37,124 nucleotides of DNA from Pseudoselenomonas ruminantium (GTDB lineage Bacteria; Bacillota; Negativicutes; Selenomonadales; Selenomonadaceae). The position numbers and the translations under genes were made by a program. Below the pieces are notes generated by a model. That model had not been told where the DNA came from, did not search any database, and saw nothing but the letters and a program-made list of their open reading frames with translations. The stretch covers positions 1-37,124 of the forward strand of contig NZ_FNJQ01000030.1 of assembly GCF_900104055.1 (NCBI RefSeq). Reading direction: 5' to 3'. This document shows positions 15,356-22,993 of the stretch, piece after piece (the first letter of the stretch is position 1; every line of letters starts with the position of its first letter).

Positions 15356-16759
15356 TTACTTGCGTTTGCTCTGCAGATACTCGTCAATGGCAGCAGCTGC
15401 CTTGCGGCCAGCGCCCATGGCGAGGATTACCGTAGCCGCGCCCGTGACGATATCGCCGCCGGCAAATACGCCTTCCTTGGAGGTGGCGCCGGTTTCTTCA
15501 TCCGCAGCGATATTGCCGCGCTTCGTGATGTCGAGGCCCGGCGTGGTCTGGGAGATAATCGGATTCGGGCCCGTACCGATGGACACGATGACCGTTTCCA
15601 CTTCCAAATCGAATTCAGAACCTGCAATCGCTACCGGACGGCGGCGGCCGGATTCATCGGGTTCGCCGAGTTCCATCTTGATGCAGCGCATGCCGCTAAC
15701 CCAGCCGTTCTCATCCCCTAAAATCTCAACCGGGTTGTTGAGGAGCTTGAATTCGATACCCTCTTCTTTTGCATGCTCGACTTCTTCCTTGCGGGCAGGC
15801 AGTTCTGCCTCGCTGCGGCGATAGACGATGTAGACCTTCTCAGCACCCAGACGCAGAGCCGTGCGGGCCGCATCCATGGCCACGTTGCCGCCGCCAATAA
15901 CGGCTACATGCTTGCCAATCTTGATTGGCGTAGCGTATTCCGGGAACTTATACGCCTTCATGAGGTTGCAGCGCGTCAGGAACTCATTGGCGGAGTAAAC
16001 GCCGCTAAGACTTTCACCCGGAATGCCCTGGAAGCGGGGCAGGCCGGCACCCGTGCCGATAAATACCGCATCGAAGCCTTCTTCTTCCATGAGCTCGTCC
16101 ACCGTAAACAGACGGCCGGCTACGGAATTCAGCTCGAACTTCACGCCGAGTTTGGCGATATTGTCGATTTCCTTCTTGACCACATCGTCTTTGGGCAGAC
16201 GGAACTCAGGAATGCCGTAGGACAGCACGCCGCCCGCTTTATGCAGGGCTTCGAATACCGTGACCTTGTAGCCCTTCTTGGCCAGGTCACCGGCACAGGA
16301 CAGGCCAGAGGGACCGGAGCCGATAACAGCAACTTTCTGAGCATCCGCGGCATATTCGATGGGCTTTACTTCTTCATTCTTGGCCATATAGCGGTCCGCT
16401 ACATAGCGTTCGAGACGGCCGATGCCGACGGATTCGCCTTTCTTGGCCAGCACACAGTATTTCTCGCACTGGTTTTCCTGCGGGCAGACACGGCCGCAGA
16501 CAGCGGGCAGGGCGTTGGCTTCCTTGATCTTCTCAATGGCGCCGTCAAAATCACGCTCTTTGATCTTGCCGATAAATTCCGGGATATCCACGGACACCGG
16601 GCAGCCCTTGCGGCACTGGGGCACCTTGCAGTGCAGGCAGCGCTCTGCTTCAGCTACTGCCGTTTCCTCATCGTAGCCCAAAGCTACTTCGTCAAAATTA
16701 TGGGCACGGACCTTGGGGTCCTGCACCGGCATTTCATGTTTCTTCAAAGACAAAGCCAT
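15356..16759 (-). CDS. nfnB: NADPH-binding large subunit of NfnAB (GltD-like)
   Basis: A 467-residue flavoprotein of the glutamate-synthase small-subunit family. The N-terminus has two [4Fe-4S] cysteine sets (C41, 44, 49, 53 and C88, 92, 98, 102), followed by two Rossmann sites, VIGSGPSGLSCAG for FAD and VIGGGNVAMDAAR for NADPH. The neighbour nfnA starts 3 bp upstream, so the pair is best read as NfnAB, which transfers electrons between NADH, NADPH and reduced ferredoxin by flavin bifurcation. A stand-alone GltD role is less likely because no GltB is present here. The start has a TAAACG leader but a GAGGAAAT site 4-9 nt upstream. Confidence 0.88.
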   Translation of the reverse strand: MALSLKKHEMPVQDPKVRAHNFDEVALGYDEETAVAEAERCLHCKVPQCRKGCPVSVDIPEFIGKIKERDFDGAIEKIKEANALPAVCGRVCPQENQCEKYCVLAKKGESVGIGRLERYVADRYMAKNEEVKPIEYAADAQKVAVIGSGPSGLSCAGDLAKKGYKVTVFEALHKAGGVLSYGIPEFRLPKDDVVKKEIDNIAKLGVKFELNSVAGRLFTVDELMEEEGFDAVFIGTGAGLPRFQGIPGESLSGVYSANEFLTRCNLMKAYKFPEYATPIKIGKHVAVIGGGNVAMDAARTALRLGAEKVYIVYRRSEAELPARKEEVEHAKEEGIEFKLLNNPVEILGDENGWVSGMRCIKMELGEPDESGRRRPVAIAGSEFDLEVETVIVSIGTGPNPIISQTTPGLDITKRGNIAADEETGATSKEGVFAGGDIVTGAATVILAMGAGRKAAAAIDEYLQSKRK

Positions 16760-16762
16760 CGT

Positions 16763-17605
16763 TTATTTCCTCCCCAAACCAATGCGGCAAATATGATCTT
16801 TTTCCTCGGCCTCCAGGTCGCGGTACATGCGCTGGCGGCTCATGAGTTCGGGGAAGTCCACCTTGTGACCGTCAAATTCCGGGCCATCCACGCAGGCAAA
16901 CTTCGTCTCGTCGCCTACGGTCACACGGCAGCCGCCGCACATGCCCGTACCATCTACCATGATGGGGTTCAGGCTGACCACCGTCGGAATGCCCATGTCA
17001 CGGGTAGCATCAGCCACGCTCTTCATCATGATGACCGGGCCGATCGCCGTGATCTGGGCAATCTTTTCGCCGCGGTCCACGAGTTCCTGCACGGCATAGG
17101 TAACAAAGCCCTTGATGCCGCGGGAACCATCGTCGGTGGTAATCAGGATTTCATCGGTGACTTCGGACATTTCCTTTTCCATAATCAGGATGTCTTTCGT
17201 CTTGGCACCCATGATGGCGATGACCTTGTTGCCAGCTTCCTTCATGGCGCGGGCAATCGGGAAGGTCGGCGCTACGCCGATACCGCCGCCCACGACAACA
17301 ACCGTACCGTCAAACTTCTTGATTTCCGAGGGCTGGCCCAGAGGACCGGCAAAGTCCACGATGGTGTCGCCGGCTTCTTTGGCAGCCAGTGCCATGGTAG
17401 AAGCACCGATGACCTGGAACACGATGTTGATGATGCCCTTTTCGCGGTCGAAATTGGCAATGGTCAGAGGAATGCGCTCACCTTCCTCGTCCACGCGCAG
17501 GATGATGAACTGACCGGCCAGACATTTTTTCGCCACACGCGGGGCTTCGATATCCATGGAGAAGACGCTGGGAGACAGCTCTTCCTTTTTCAGAATCTTA
17601 AACAT
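16763..17605 (-). CDS. nfnA: NADH-binding small subunit of NfnAB
   Basis: A 280-residue ferredoxin-reductase-type protein, related to PyrK and SudB subunits. An FAD-binding barrel (residues 1-100, with RIPLTIANFD) precedes an NAD-binding domain (VVVVGGGIGVAPTFPIARA) and a C-terminal [2Fe-2S] site in MCGGCRVTVGDETKFACVDG (Cys pattern C-x2-C-x11-C plus one upstream Asp). This is the layout of NfnA. AGGAGAG lies before the ATG. The gap to the metF-like gene is 31 bp, so all three are probably cotranscribed. Confidence 0.88.
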   Translation of the reverse strand: MFKILKKEELSPSVFSMDIEAPRVAKKCLAGQFIILRVDEEGERIPLTIANFDREKGIINIVFQVIGASTMALAAKEAGDTIVDFAGPLGQPSEIKKFDGTVVVVGGGIGVAPTFPIARAMKEAGNKVIAIMGAKTKDILIMEKEMSEVTDEILITTDDGSRGIKGFVTYAVQELVDRGEKIAQITAIGPVIMMKSVADATRDMGIPTVVSLNPIMVDGTGMCGGCRVTVGDETKFACVDGPEFDGHKVDFPELMSRQRMYRDLEAEEKDHICRIGLGRK

Positions 17606-17636
17606 GATTCACTCTCCTAATACACATAAAACTTTA

Positions 17637-18380
17637 TCAAGCAAATACGCCTGCTAAATACTCTTCCAGATTGGTCTTGATGGGCATCAAGTAGACATTG
17701 GCATCCTTCTTATCCGCCATTTCCATGACCTGACGGGAGAAATCCACGCTCCACTCCAGCGTGGGGTTAAAGCTCTTGGGGAAGATGACATTATTCTTGC
17801 GCTCCCAATAGCTCTGGGAAGCTGCCGTGACCACTGGCGAAACGCCCCAATACACATCGAGCCCATCGAGCATATCCATATAGATCTCCAGCAGCCGCAT
17901 ATCGAAAAACGGCTGCGTGAAGAATCCGGCGGCACCGGCCTGCACCTTGCGGCGGGTGCGGTAGACCTCATGGCGCATGGAACTCCTGTACTGGTCAATG
18001 CCCGCATAAACCTTGACCTCGGGCATTTCCTCCCGGAACTTGCGGATGACATCCGTGGATTCCGTAGGATAAACCTCATGCGTCATGCGCTGAGGTGGAT
18101 CGCCCTGCACCACCAATACTTCCTTGATGCCTTTTTCCCGCAGATAATCCTTCATGGGCAGCTCTTTGTCGAGGTCAATATCCATAGCGCGGATATGGGG
18201 CATGGACATGGCAAAATACTCCTGGGCAATGGCCGAACCTTCCCAGCTGCGGGTGTCAAACCGCAGTAAGTCAGGGATATTGATGACATCAATCTTGCCT
18301 TCATACTGCTTCAGGAGCTGTAATTCGCCGCGCAAAGTTTCCTCGTCACGGGGAATCAGCTCCACGGATACTCGTTTCAT
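17637..18380 (-). CDS. Methylenetetrahydrofolate reductase family protein
   Basis: A 247-residue MetF-like TIM-barrel protein. It has the strand start VSVELIPRDEETL, EVLVVQGDPP (the conserved GD segment near the flavin/folate site) and GAAGFFTQPFFD (family signature AGADFxxTQxFFD). It is about 40 residues shorter than typical MetF and lacks the usual N-terminal part, like the short MetF forms found with other electron carriers. Placement ahead of nfnAB suggests that it draws electrons from NADPH/ferredoxin pools; this is inference. A GGAGGC site precedes the ATG. Confidence 0.85.
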   Translation of the reverse strand: MKRVSVELIPRDEETLRGELQLLKQYEGKIDVINIPDLLRFDTRSWEGSAIAQEYFAMSMPHIRAMDIDLDKELPMKDYLREKGIKEVLVVQGDPPQRMTHEVYPTESTDVIRKFREEMPEVKVYAGIDQYRSSMRHEVYRTRRKVQAGAAGFFTQPFFDMRLLEIYMDMLDGLDVYWGVSPVVTAASQSYWERKNNVIFPKSFNPTLEWSVDFSRQVMEMADKKDANVYLMPIKTNLEEYLAGVFA

Positions 18381-18414
18381 AGGCTGCCTCCAGACTATCT
18401 GTTAATTTGTAAAG

Positions 18415-18443
18415 ATAATAAGCTACATGAATACTATTGTAAA
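18415..18443 (-). promoter_or_regulatory. Promoter of the metF-like/nfnAB operon
   Basis: TTTACA (18438-18443), 17 bp, TATTAT (18415-18420) on the minus strand, 35 bp upstream of the first start codon. Confidence 0.7.
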
Positions 18444-18539
18444 GTTTTTTTTATGAAAATGCAAGCTTGCCGCCTTTATTCTATGGAGGAAATTTCCTGC
18501 CCAAAGCGAATAAATACGTTAGCGATGGATTTAGTAAGG

Positions 18540-18845
18540 ACGAACTCATAAGTAGCCGATAATATCGACAAATCTACGTATAAGTGGACAAATATCTCAT
18601 TCGTAGATGCTTATGAGGCCGTTTCAAGCCCCAGTGACCGTGTTCAACGAAAGTTGTTTGCGAGATGAACTAAGTTATCAGGATAAGTTAAAGACTCACC
18701 TTCGGATGTAAACCATCAGTCCGTCGCTCTGAGAGTGCCAACCAAGAAACACCGCTAATGTCCTGCGGTGATAACAGGGAAACACATGAGCTTCCTGATG
18801 ACATGGGCAAGAAGGAAAATTCTCCAGAAATGGAAGGTGGCAGAG
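18540..18845 (+). ncRNA. HEARO-type omega RNA of IscB
   Basis: HEARO RNAs precede IscB-family genes and serve as guides. The segment contains stretches I recognise from this class: CAAGCCCCAGTGACCGTGTT, GTCGCTCTGAGAGTGCCAAC and AGAAACACCGCTAATGTCC ending in a GCGGT stem, then GGGAAACACATGAG and a CCAGAAATGG hairpin, running up to the iscB start. The hairpin ACCGC/GCGGT and the CTCTGAGAG loop are plain. In studied IscB systems the guide is at the 5' end, so it would lie left of about 18540; the 5' boundary is not clear. Confidence 0.8.
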
Positions 18846-20090
18846 ATGCCTACAATCAAGAAATATGCGTTCGTTCTGGACGCTGAAGGGAAACAACTTG
18901 ACCCCACAATCGAGCAGAACGCTTGGCGGCTTGTCCGCCAGCACAAAGCTCGATTGGTGTCAAAGTTTCCTATGGTAATTCAACTGAATAAAGTCGTAGA
19001 TACCCCTAACAGTGACATGGTTCACTGCGGCATTGACGATGGTGCAAATCATGTTGGGCTGGCTCTGGTTCAGAAATGCCAGACCAAGAACAAGGTTTTG
19101 TTCAAAGGCACTATCGAGCAACGAAAGGACGTTAAGCACCTGTTGGATGTTCGCCGTGGCTACCGCAGGTATCACAGATACCATAAGCAGTATCGCCCCG
19201 CAAAGTTTCTCAATCGTGCCTCTTCAAGACGTATTGGCAGGCTGATGCCTTCGATTATCCAGCGGAGACAAGCAGTTTTGCGGGTAATCGACAGGCTTCG
19301 CCAATGGGTTCACATTGACGGCTATTGGCTGGAGGACGTAAAAATCGACATTCGGGCATTGACTGATAACTACCAGCCTTATCGCTGGCAATACCAGAAG
19401 TCTAACCGTCTGGACAATAATCTTCGGCTGGCAGCTATTCATCGTGACGGATGTAAGTGTATGGAGTGTGGCAAGGAAAAGACACGCTTTGAGGTACATC
19501 ACATCACGCCACAGGAGGCTGGCGGGGCAGACACCATCAGCAACTTGATAACGCTTTGTCCTAAGTGTCATACCAGAACTTTTGGCAGAGAAGCTCAGTT
19601 TGCCGACAGATACTACGCCATGATTGGCTCTGCTGGTCATGTCGAAGGGCTTGATGATGCCCAGCGTGTCATGCAGGGTAAGCACTGGTTCAGAGAGCAG
19701 TTGCAACAGCGGGGTATGTTGAGGTTGACTACTGGCGGTGATACCGCCAACAAACGTGAGGACTGGAGCATTGTCAAGACTCACGCCAACGATGCAGTCT
19801 GCATAACCGATTTAGAGCCAGAGAACGTGGAAGTTGAAGAGTGGTGCATCAAGCCCATGCGTCGCAAGAGCAAGGCTGGCATCGATGAAGTTTGTGGTTT
19901 CCGTCATCGAGATTACGTGACCTACACATATCGCAATGGTGATACCCATACGGGCTATGTTACGGCGATGTATCCTGATAAGAGGCAGTTAAATTTTCAG
20001 TCTCCAACAAAACATTGCAAGCGTGTCCCAGCGTTAAAGGCACGGCTTTTATGGAGATATAATAGAATTTATTGGTTTAAATGTGCTTAG
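18846..20090 (+). CDS. iscB: RNA-guided HNH/RuvC nuclease IscB
   Basis: A 414-residue IscB, the Cas9 ancestor class. RuvC-I is CGIDDG (D64), then an Arg-rich bridge helix ([16 protein letters not shown], from residue 103), Ruv[11 protein letters not shown] (E163), an HNH domain (CMECGKEK, H218-H219, N233, CPKCH with H242) and Ruv[14 protein letters not shown] (H313, D316). All catalytic residues look intact. The N-terminal PLMP-like domain is degenerate (KQLDPT in place of PLMP). I set the start at ATG 18846 with GGAAGG 8 nt upstream; a GTG start 26 codons earlier falls inside the omega RNA. No transposase gene accompanies it. Confidence 0.9.
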   Translation: MPTIKKYAFVLDAEGKQLDPTIEQNAWRLVRQHKARLVSKFPMVIQLNKVVDTPNSDMVHCGIDDGANHVGLALVQKCQTKNKVLFKGTIEQRKDVKHLLDVRRGYRRYHRYHKQYRPAKFLNRASSRRIGRLMPSIIQRRQAVLRVIDRLRQWVHIDGYWLEDVKIDIRALTDNYQPYRWQYQKSNRLDNNLRLAAIHRDGCKCMECGKEKTRFEVHHITPQEAGGADTISNLITLCPKCHTRTFGREAQFADRYYAMIGSAGHVEGLDDAQRVMQGKHWFREQLQQRGMLRLTTGGDTANKREDWSIVKTHANDAVCITDLEPENVEVEEWCIKPMRRKSKAGIDEVCGFRHRDYVTYTYRNGDTHTGYVTAMYPDKRQLNFQSPTKHCKRVPALKARLLWRYNRIYWFKCA

Positions 20091-20143
20091 GTAAACACCT
20101 TTGAGTATGTTTAACCATATTTTTAGGAGGAGGTCGGGAAATC

Positions 20144-22264
20144 ATGGGAAAACTCGATATTGCCAAAGGGCAGTTTCTCCATCGGAAAGGTGACGAGGTT
20201 AAGGATATCGCTATTGTCCTCAAGGGCAGCTTCACGCTGACAGCTAGTGACGACATTACACTGACGGCTGGCAACGGCGCCATTATCGGTGCCTTTTACT
20301 CAAGTGGCAGTGCCTATCACTATGATTACCGCGCTGAAGAGGACTGCACGCTCTTCGTCTACGATTACGCAGACGAAGATGACCTGGCAACCGCCATCAG
20401 TGCCACGCCGGCCATTGCTCCGGTAATGGCTTCGTCCAGCATTGCCCTCCTGAACAACATGGTCAATGTATTGGACAATCTCTACGAAAAAGCCCTCCAC
20501 CTCTGTGACAGCCTCAAGAGTGATTACAACGATTATAAGAAAGTCTGCACCACCTTAATGATTCCCCCCCAGCATTTCGATCATGTAAACCAGCTGCAGG
20601 CCCCCGATAAACCTGCAATGCTGACTGGCTGGCAAGCGGCCCTTTGCCGTACCTGTCATGAAAAGAATGACCTGTTGCGCAAGGAGTGCTACCCAGCAGA
20701 TATAAATTTCTGCATTGGCGCCGTCATGCTCTGCTCTACCCTTGCCCAACAGATACATCCCCAGCTAGATTTCATCACTGCCTTTATCCAGAATACGCTG
20801 GCTGCCGCCAATGATTTCACCAGCGAATACCGCACCCAGAAATCCAAGCTGGATGAAGCCCATCGTCAGGAAGCGCTGAAGGCTGGCAGTGGCAACATTC
20901 CCAAAATCACCAACGCCCTACATACGATTTTGGCCTTCGCCGGTATTGGCCGGGATATTGGCGATGCCTTAGAGAAGGATATCCGCCTCTTTATGAAAGC
21001 CCCGGATAAGACTGAAAAATCGACAGAAATGCGCCGGCTACGGACAGATATCAACAAGAACTTTTTCACCATCTATGAAGCCGCCTTTTTCCAAAGCCTC
21101 AACACCGAAAGCATTCCCCCTGAAGTCCGGATGTTCTTCCTGTTTGGCTTTATCGATGAGGAATTGGCCGGTGAGGAAAACACCGCCGCCCTCTATCACC
21201 ATGCCGTGCTTTGGGAAGATGACCCGCAAGGCATGGTCCTGCCTGTCTATGAATGGCTGAAAAAAATCTATCGTAGCGAAGTGCCGCCCTCTAAGGACGA
21301 ATTTGACAATGACTGGCCTGACCATCTGAAGGAAGAAGTACGTCAGGGCAATCTAAAACAGGCCGAGGCAGATGCCATGCTGAAAGATACCGCCGCCATG
21401 GCCCGCTTTGAACTCCATAATATGGTTGCAAATGCCAACAAGATGACCTATGGCAGCATCTTCTCCTACGTTCCGGCCTTCTATGCCCAGGCTCTGTCCC
21501 GCCCGCTGGATACCTGTCTGTCCACAGCAGCCAAAGTCACACATGCTCTCAATCATATCCGCGCCATCGACTACAGCTGCTTCTACCGGCCTGCTTATGC
21601 CACTTATCCCGAACTGAAGATCAATCGTTTTGACTACAACAAGGAAATCCTGCCCTATATCATCCTGATGCCCAACTATGGCAGCCGCGGTCTTATGTGG
21701 CAGGAAATCGAGGGGCGCGTACGCACAACACCATCCCATATGGTGCTCTCCATCTACCACTCCGAAGATTTGGAAACCACCCTGATCAAGATGTGCGCCC
21801 AGTTCCGCTGGGAAATGTGCAAACGCATCCAAGGCGTGCATTACAGCGATGTCACCGAACCATCCCTGACCGCCGAATACTGCAACTACCTGCAGTTCTA
21901 CAAGAAGAACTCCACGCTGTCTGCCGATATGAAGGAAAAAGTCAAAAGCGCGCTGAAACGTTATGGCAACAGCTACAGCAAGGTCTTCGCCGCCGAATAC
22001 GAGCAGTTCGTCAAGAACGAATCCGAAGGCCTGCCCCGCCTCAACAAAGTTGCCCGCGAAATTCTCTTTAAATACTGCACCTTCGGTCGCGACTATCGTG
22101 ACGCCCTCTCCATCAATCCCCAGTACAAACCCTTGATTGATCGCTGGAACATCACCCACGATGACAAAGTCCGCACCTTTGAACTATTCACCCGCAGGAT
22201 CCTCGGCCAAATAGCAGATTTGCCTGAGGAAATGAAAGTTGAAGAAGAATATTTGAAACTATAA
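20144..22264 (+). CDS. Large protein with cyclic-nucleotide-binding-like N-terminus
   Basis: 706 residues, preceded by a strong AGGAGGAGG site. Residues 1-95 look like a CAP/cNMP-binding beta barrel (KGQFLHRKGDEVKDIAIVLKGSF, then an ITLTAGNGAIIGAFY segment), but the usual phosphate-binding GExALL-RAA cassette is not evident. The rest is helical, with FxxxKxxLDEAHR-type segments, a DTCLSTAAKVTHALNH region and repeated aromatic-rich pieces; I recognise no catalytic motif, DNA-binding domain or membrane segment. It is not a CRP-type regulator, since no C-terminal helix-turn-helix is visible. A DUF-type family seems likely, function unknown. The codon use matches the core genes. Confidence 0.8.
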   Translation: MGKLDIAKGQFLHRKGDEVKDIAIVLKGSFTLTASDDITLTAGNGAIIGAFYSSGSAYHYDYRAEEDCTLFVYDYADEDDLATAISATPAIAPVMASSSIALLNNMVNVLDNLYEKALHLCDSLKSDYNDYKKVCTTLMIPPQHFDHVNQLQAPDKPAMLTGWQAALCRTCHEKNDLLRKECYPADINFCIGAVMLCSTLAQQIHPQLDFITAFIQNTLAAANDFTSEYRTQKSKLDEAHRQEALKAGSGNIPKITNALHTILAFAGIGRDIGDALEKDIRLFMKAPDKTEKSTEMRRLRTDINKNFFTIYEAAFFQSLNTESIPPEVRMFFLFGFIDEELAGEENTAALYHHAVLWEDDPQGMVLPVYEWLKKIYRSEVPPSKDEFDNDWPDHLKEEVRQGNLKQAEADAMLKDTAAMARFELHNMVANANKMTYGSIFSYVPAFYAQALSRPLDTCLSTAAKVTHALNHIRAIDYSCFYRPAYATYPELKINRFDYNKEILPYIILMPNYGSRGLMWQEIEGRVRTTPSHMVLSIYHSEDLETTLIKMCAQFRWEMCKRIQGVHYSDVTEPSLTAEYCNYLQFYKKNSTLSADMKEKVKSALKRYGNSYSKVFAAEYEQFVKNESEGLPRLNKVAREILFKYCTFGRDYRDALSINPQYKPLIDRWNITHDDKVRTFELFTRRILGQIADLPEEMKVEEEYLKL

Positions 22265-22268
22265 GCAA

Positions 22269-22314
22269 AGGCTGTGACAAGGTATGCGCGCATCCACATA
22301 TCTTGTCACAGCCT
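22269..22314 (+). terminator. Terminator-like hairpin after the 706-residue gene
   Basis: A 13-bp perfect stem (AGGCTGTGACAAG and its complement) with a 20-nt loop starting 5 bp past the stop codon. No true T-run follows on the plus strand. Confidence 0.55.
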
Positions 22315-22375
22315 AATTTCATGCCCGCTTTAATCACTGCTTTTCCATTCGTTCCACAAGGCAAAGCCCAATATC

Positions 22376-22978
22376 ATGGCACCGCCTACCCGTTTTGTTC
22401 CCGAACATATCCAAAACCTTTTCGCCTGGTATCGGCAGGCAAAACTCCATCCGCTAATCAAAAGTGCCATATTCCATTACGAATTTGAGTTTATCCATCC
22501 TTTCGCGGACGGCAATGGCCGCATGGGACGGATGTGGCACAGCCTTCTACTGGGACAATGGAAGGAAATGTTCTTATGGCTGCCGATTGAAAAATTGATT
22601 CAATCGCGGCAAAAGGAATATTATGCGACACTCGGCATTGCAGATAAAAAAGCAGATTGCGCAGAATTTGTAGAGCTTATGTTGGAAATTATCCGTGACA
22701 GTCTCAACGATTTAGCCCTTGAACAGTCGAACACCGACCAAGTAAGCGACCAAGATACCGACCAGGTAAGCGACCAAGATAACTCACCTACCGAAAGACT
22801 ACTCTCCGTTCTTGGTGATAAGGAACTTTCAGCTACCGAAATCATGGAACGGCTTGGACTTTCCCATCGTCCCACTTTCCGCAAGAACTATTTGACTCCA
22901 GCTCTAGAGAAAAAATTGATAGAACGCACCATTCTCGATAAGCCGAACAGTAAAAATCAAAAATATCGAAAATGCTAA
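22376..22978 (+). pseudogene. Fic family protein, 5'-truncated
   Basis: The 200-codon frame starts abruptly in the middle of a Fic domain: only about 40 residues precede HPFADGNGRMGR, the AMPylation loop, where intact Fic proteins of this class have about 150-200 including an inhibitory helix. The C-terminal half keeps a linker with two TDQVSDQD-type repeats and a winged helix (ELSATEIMERLGLSHRPTFRKNYL). An in-frame stop lies about 18 codons upstream, so the N-terminus is truly lost. Fic enzymes transfer AMP to target proteins; this copy is probably inactive or a remnant. Confidence 0.75.
22733..22780 (+). repeat. Two 24-bp tandem repeats in the Fic fragment
   Basis: Units at 22733-22756 and 22757-22780 differ at one base and encode the acidic linker TDQVSDQD twice. 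Such linkers are common in Fic proteins. Confidence 0.85.
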
Positions 22979-22993
22979 AACAGCCGGCTGTTA

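Noticed and set aside
15773-17620. Plus-strand frame of 615 codons opposite nfnAB
   Set aside because: It is the antisense shadow of two strongly supported flavoproteins and has no coherent domain.
22733-22780. Possible CRISPR-like repeat
   Set aside because: Only two adjacent units with no spacers; they encode the acidic linker of the Fic protein.
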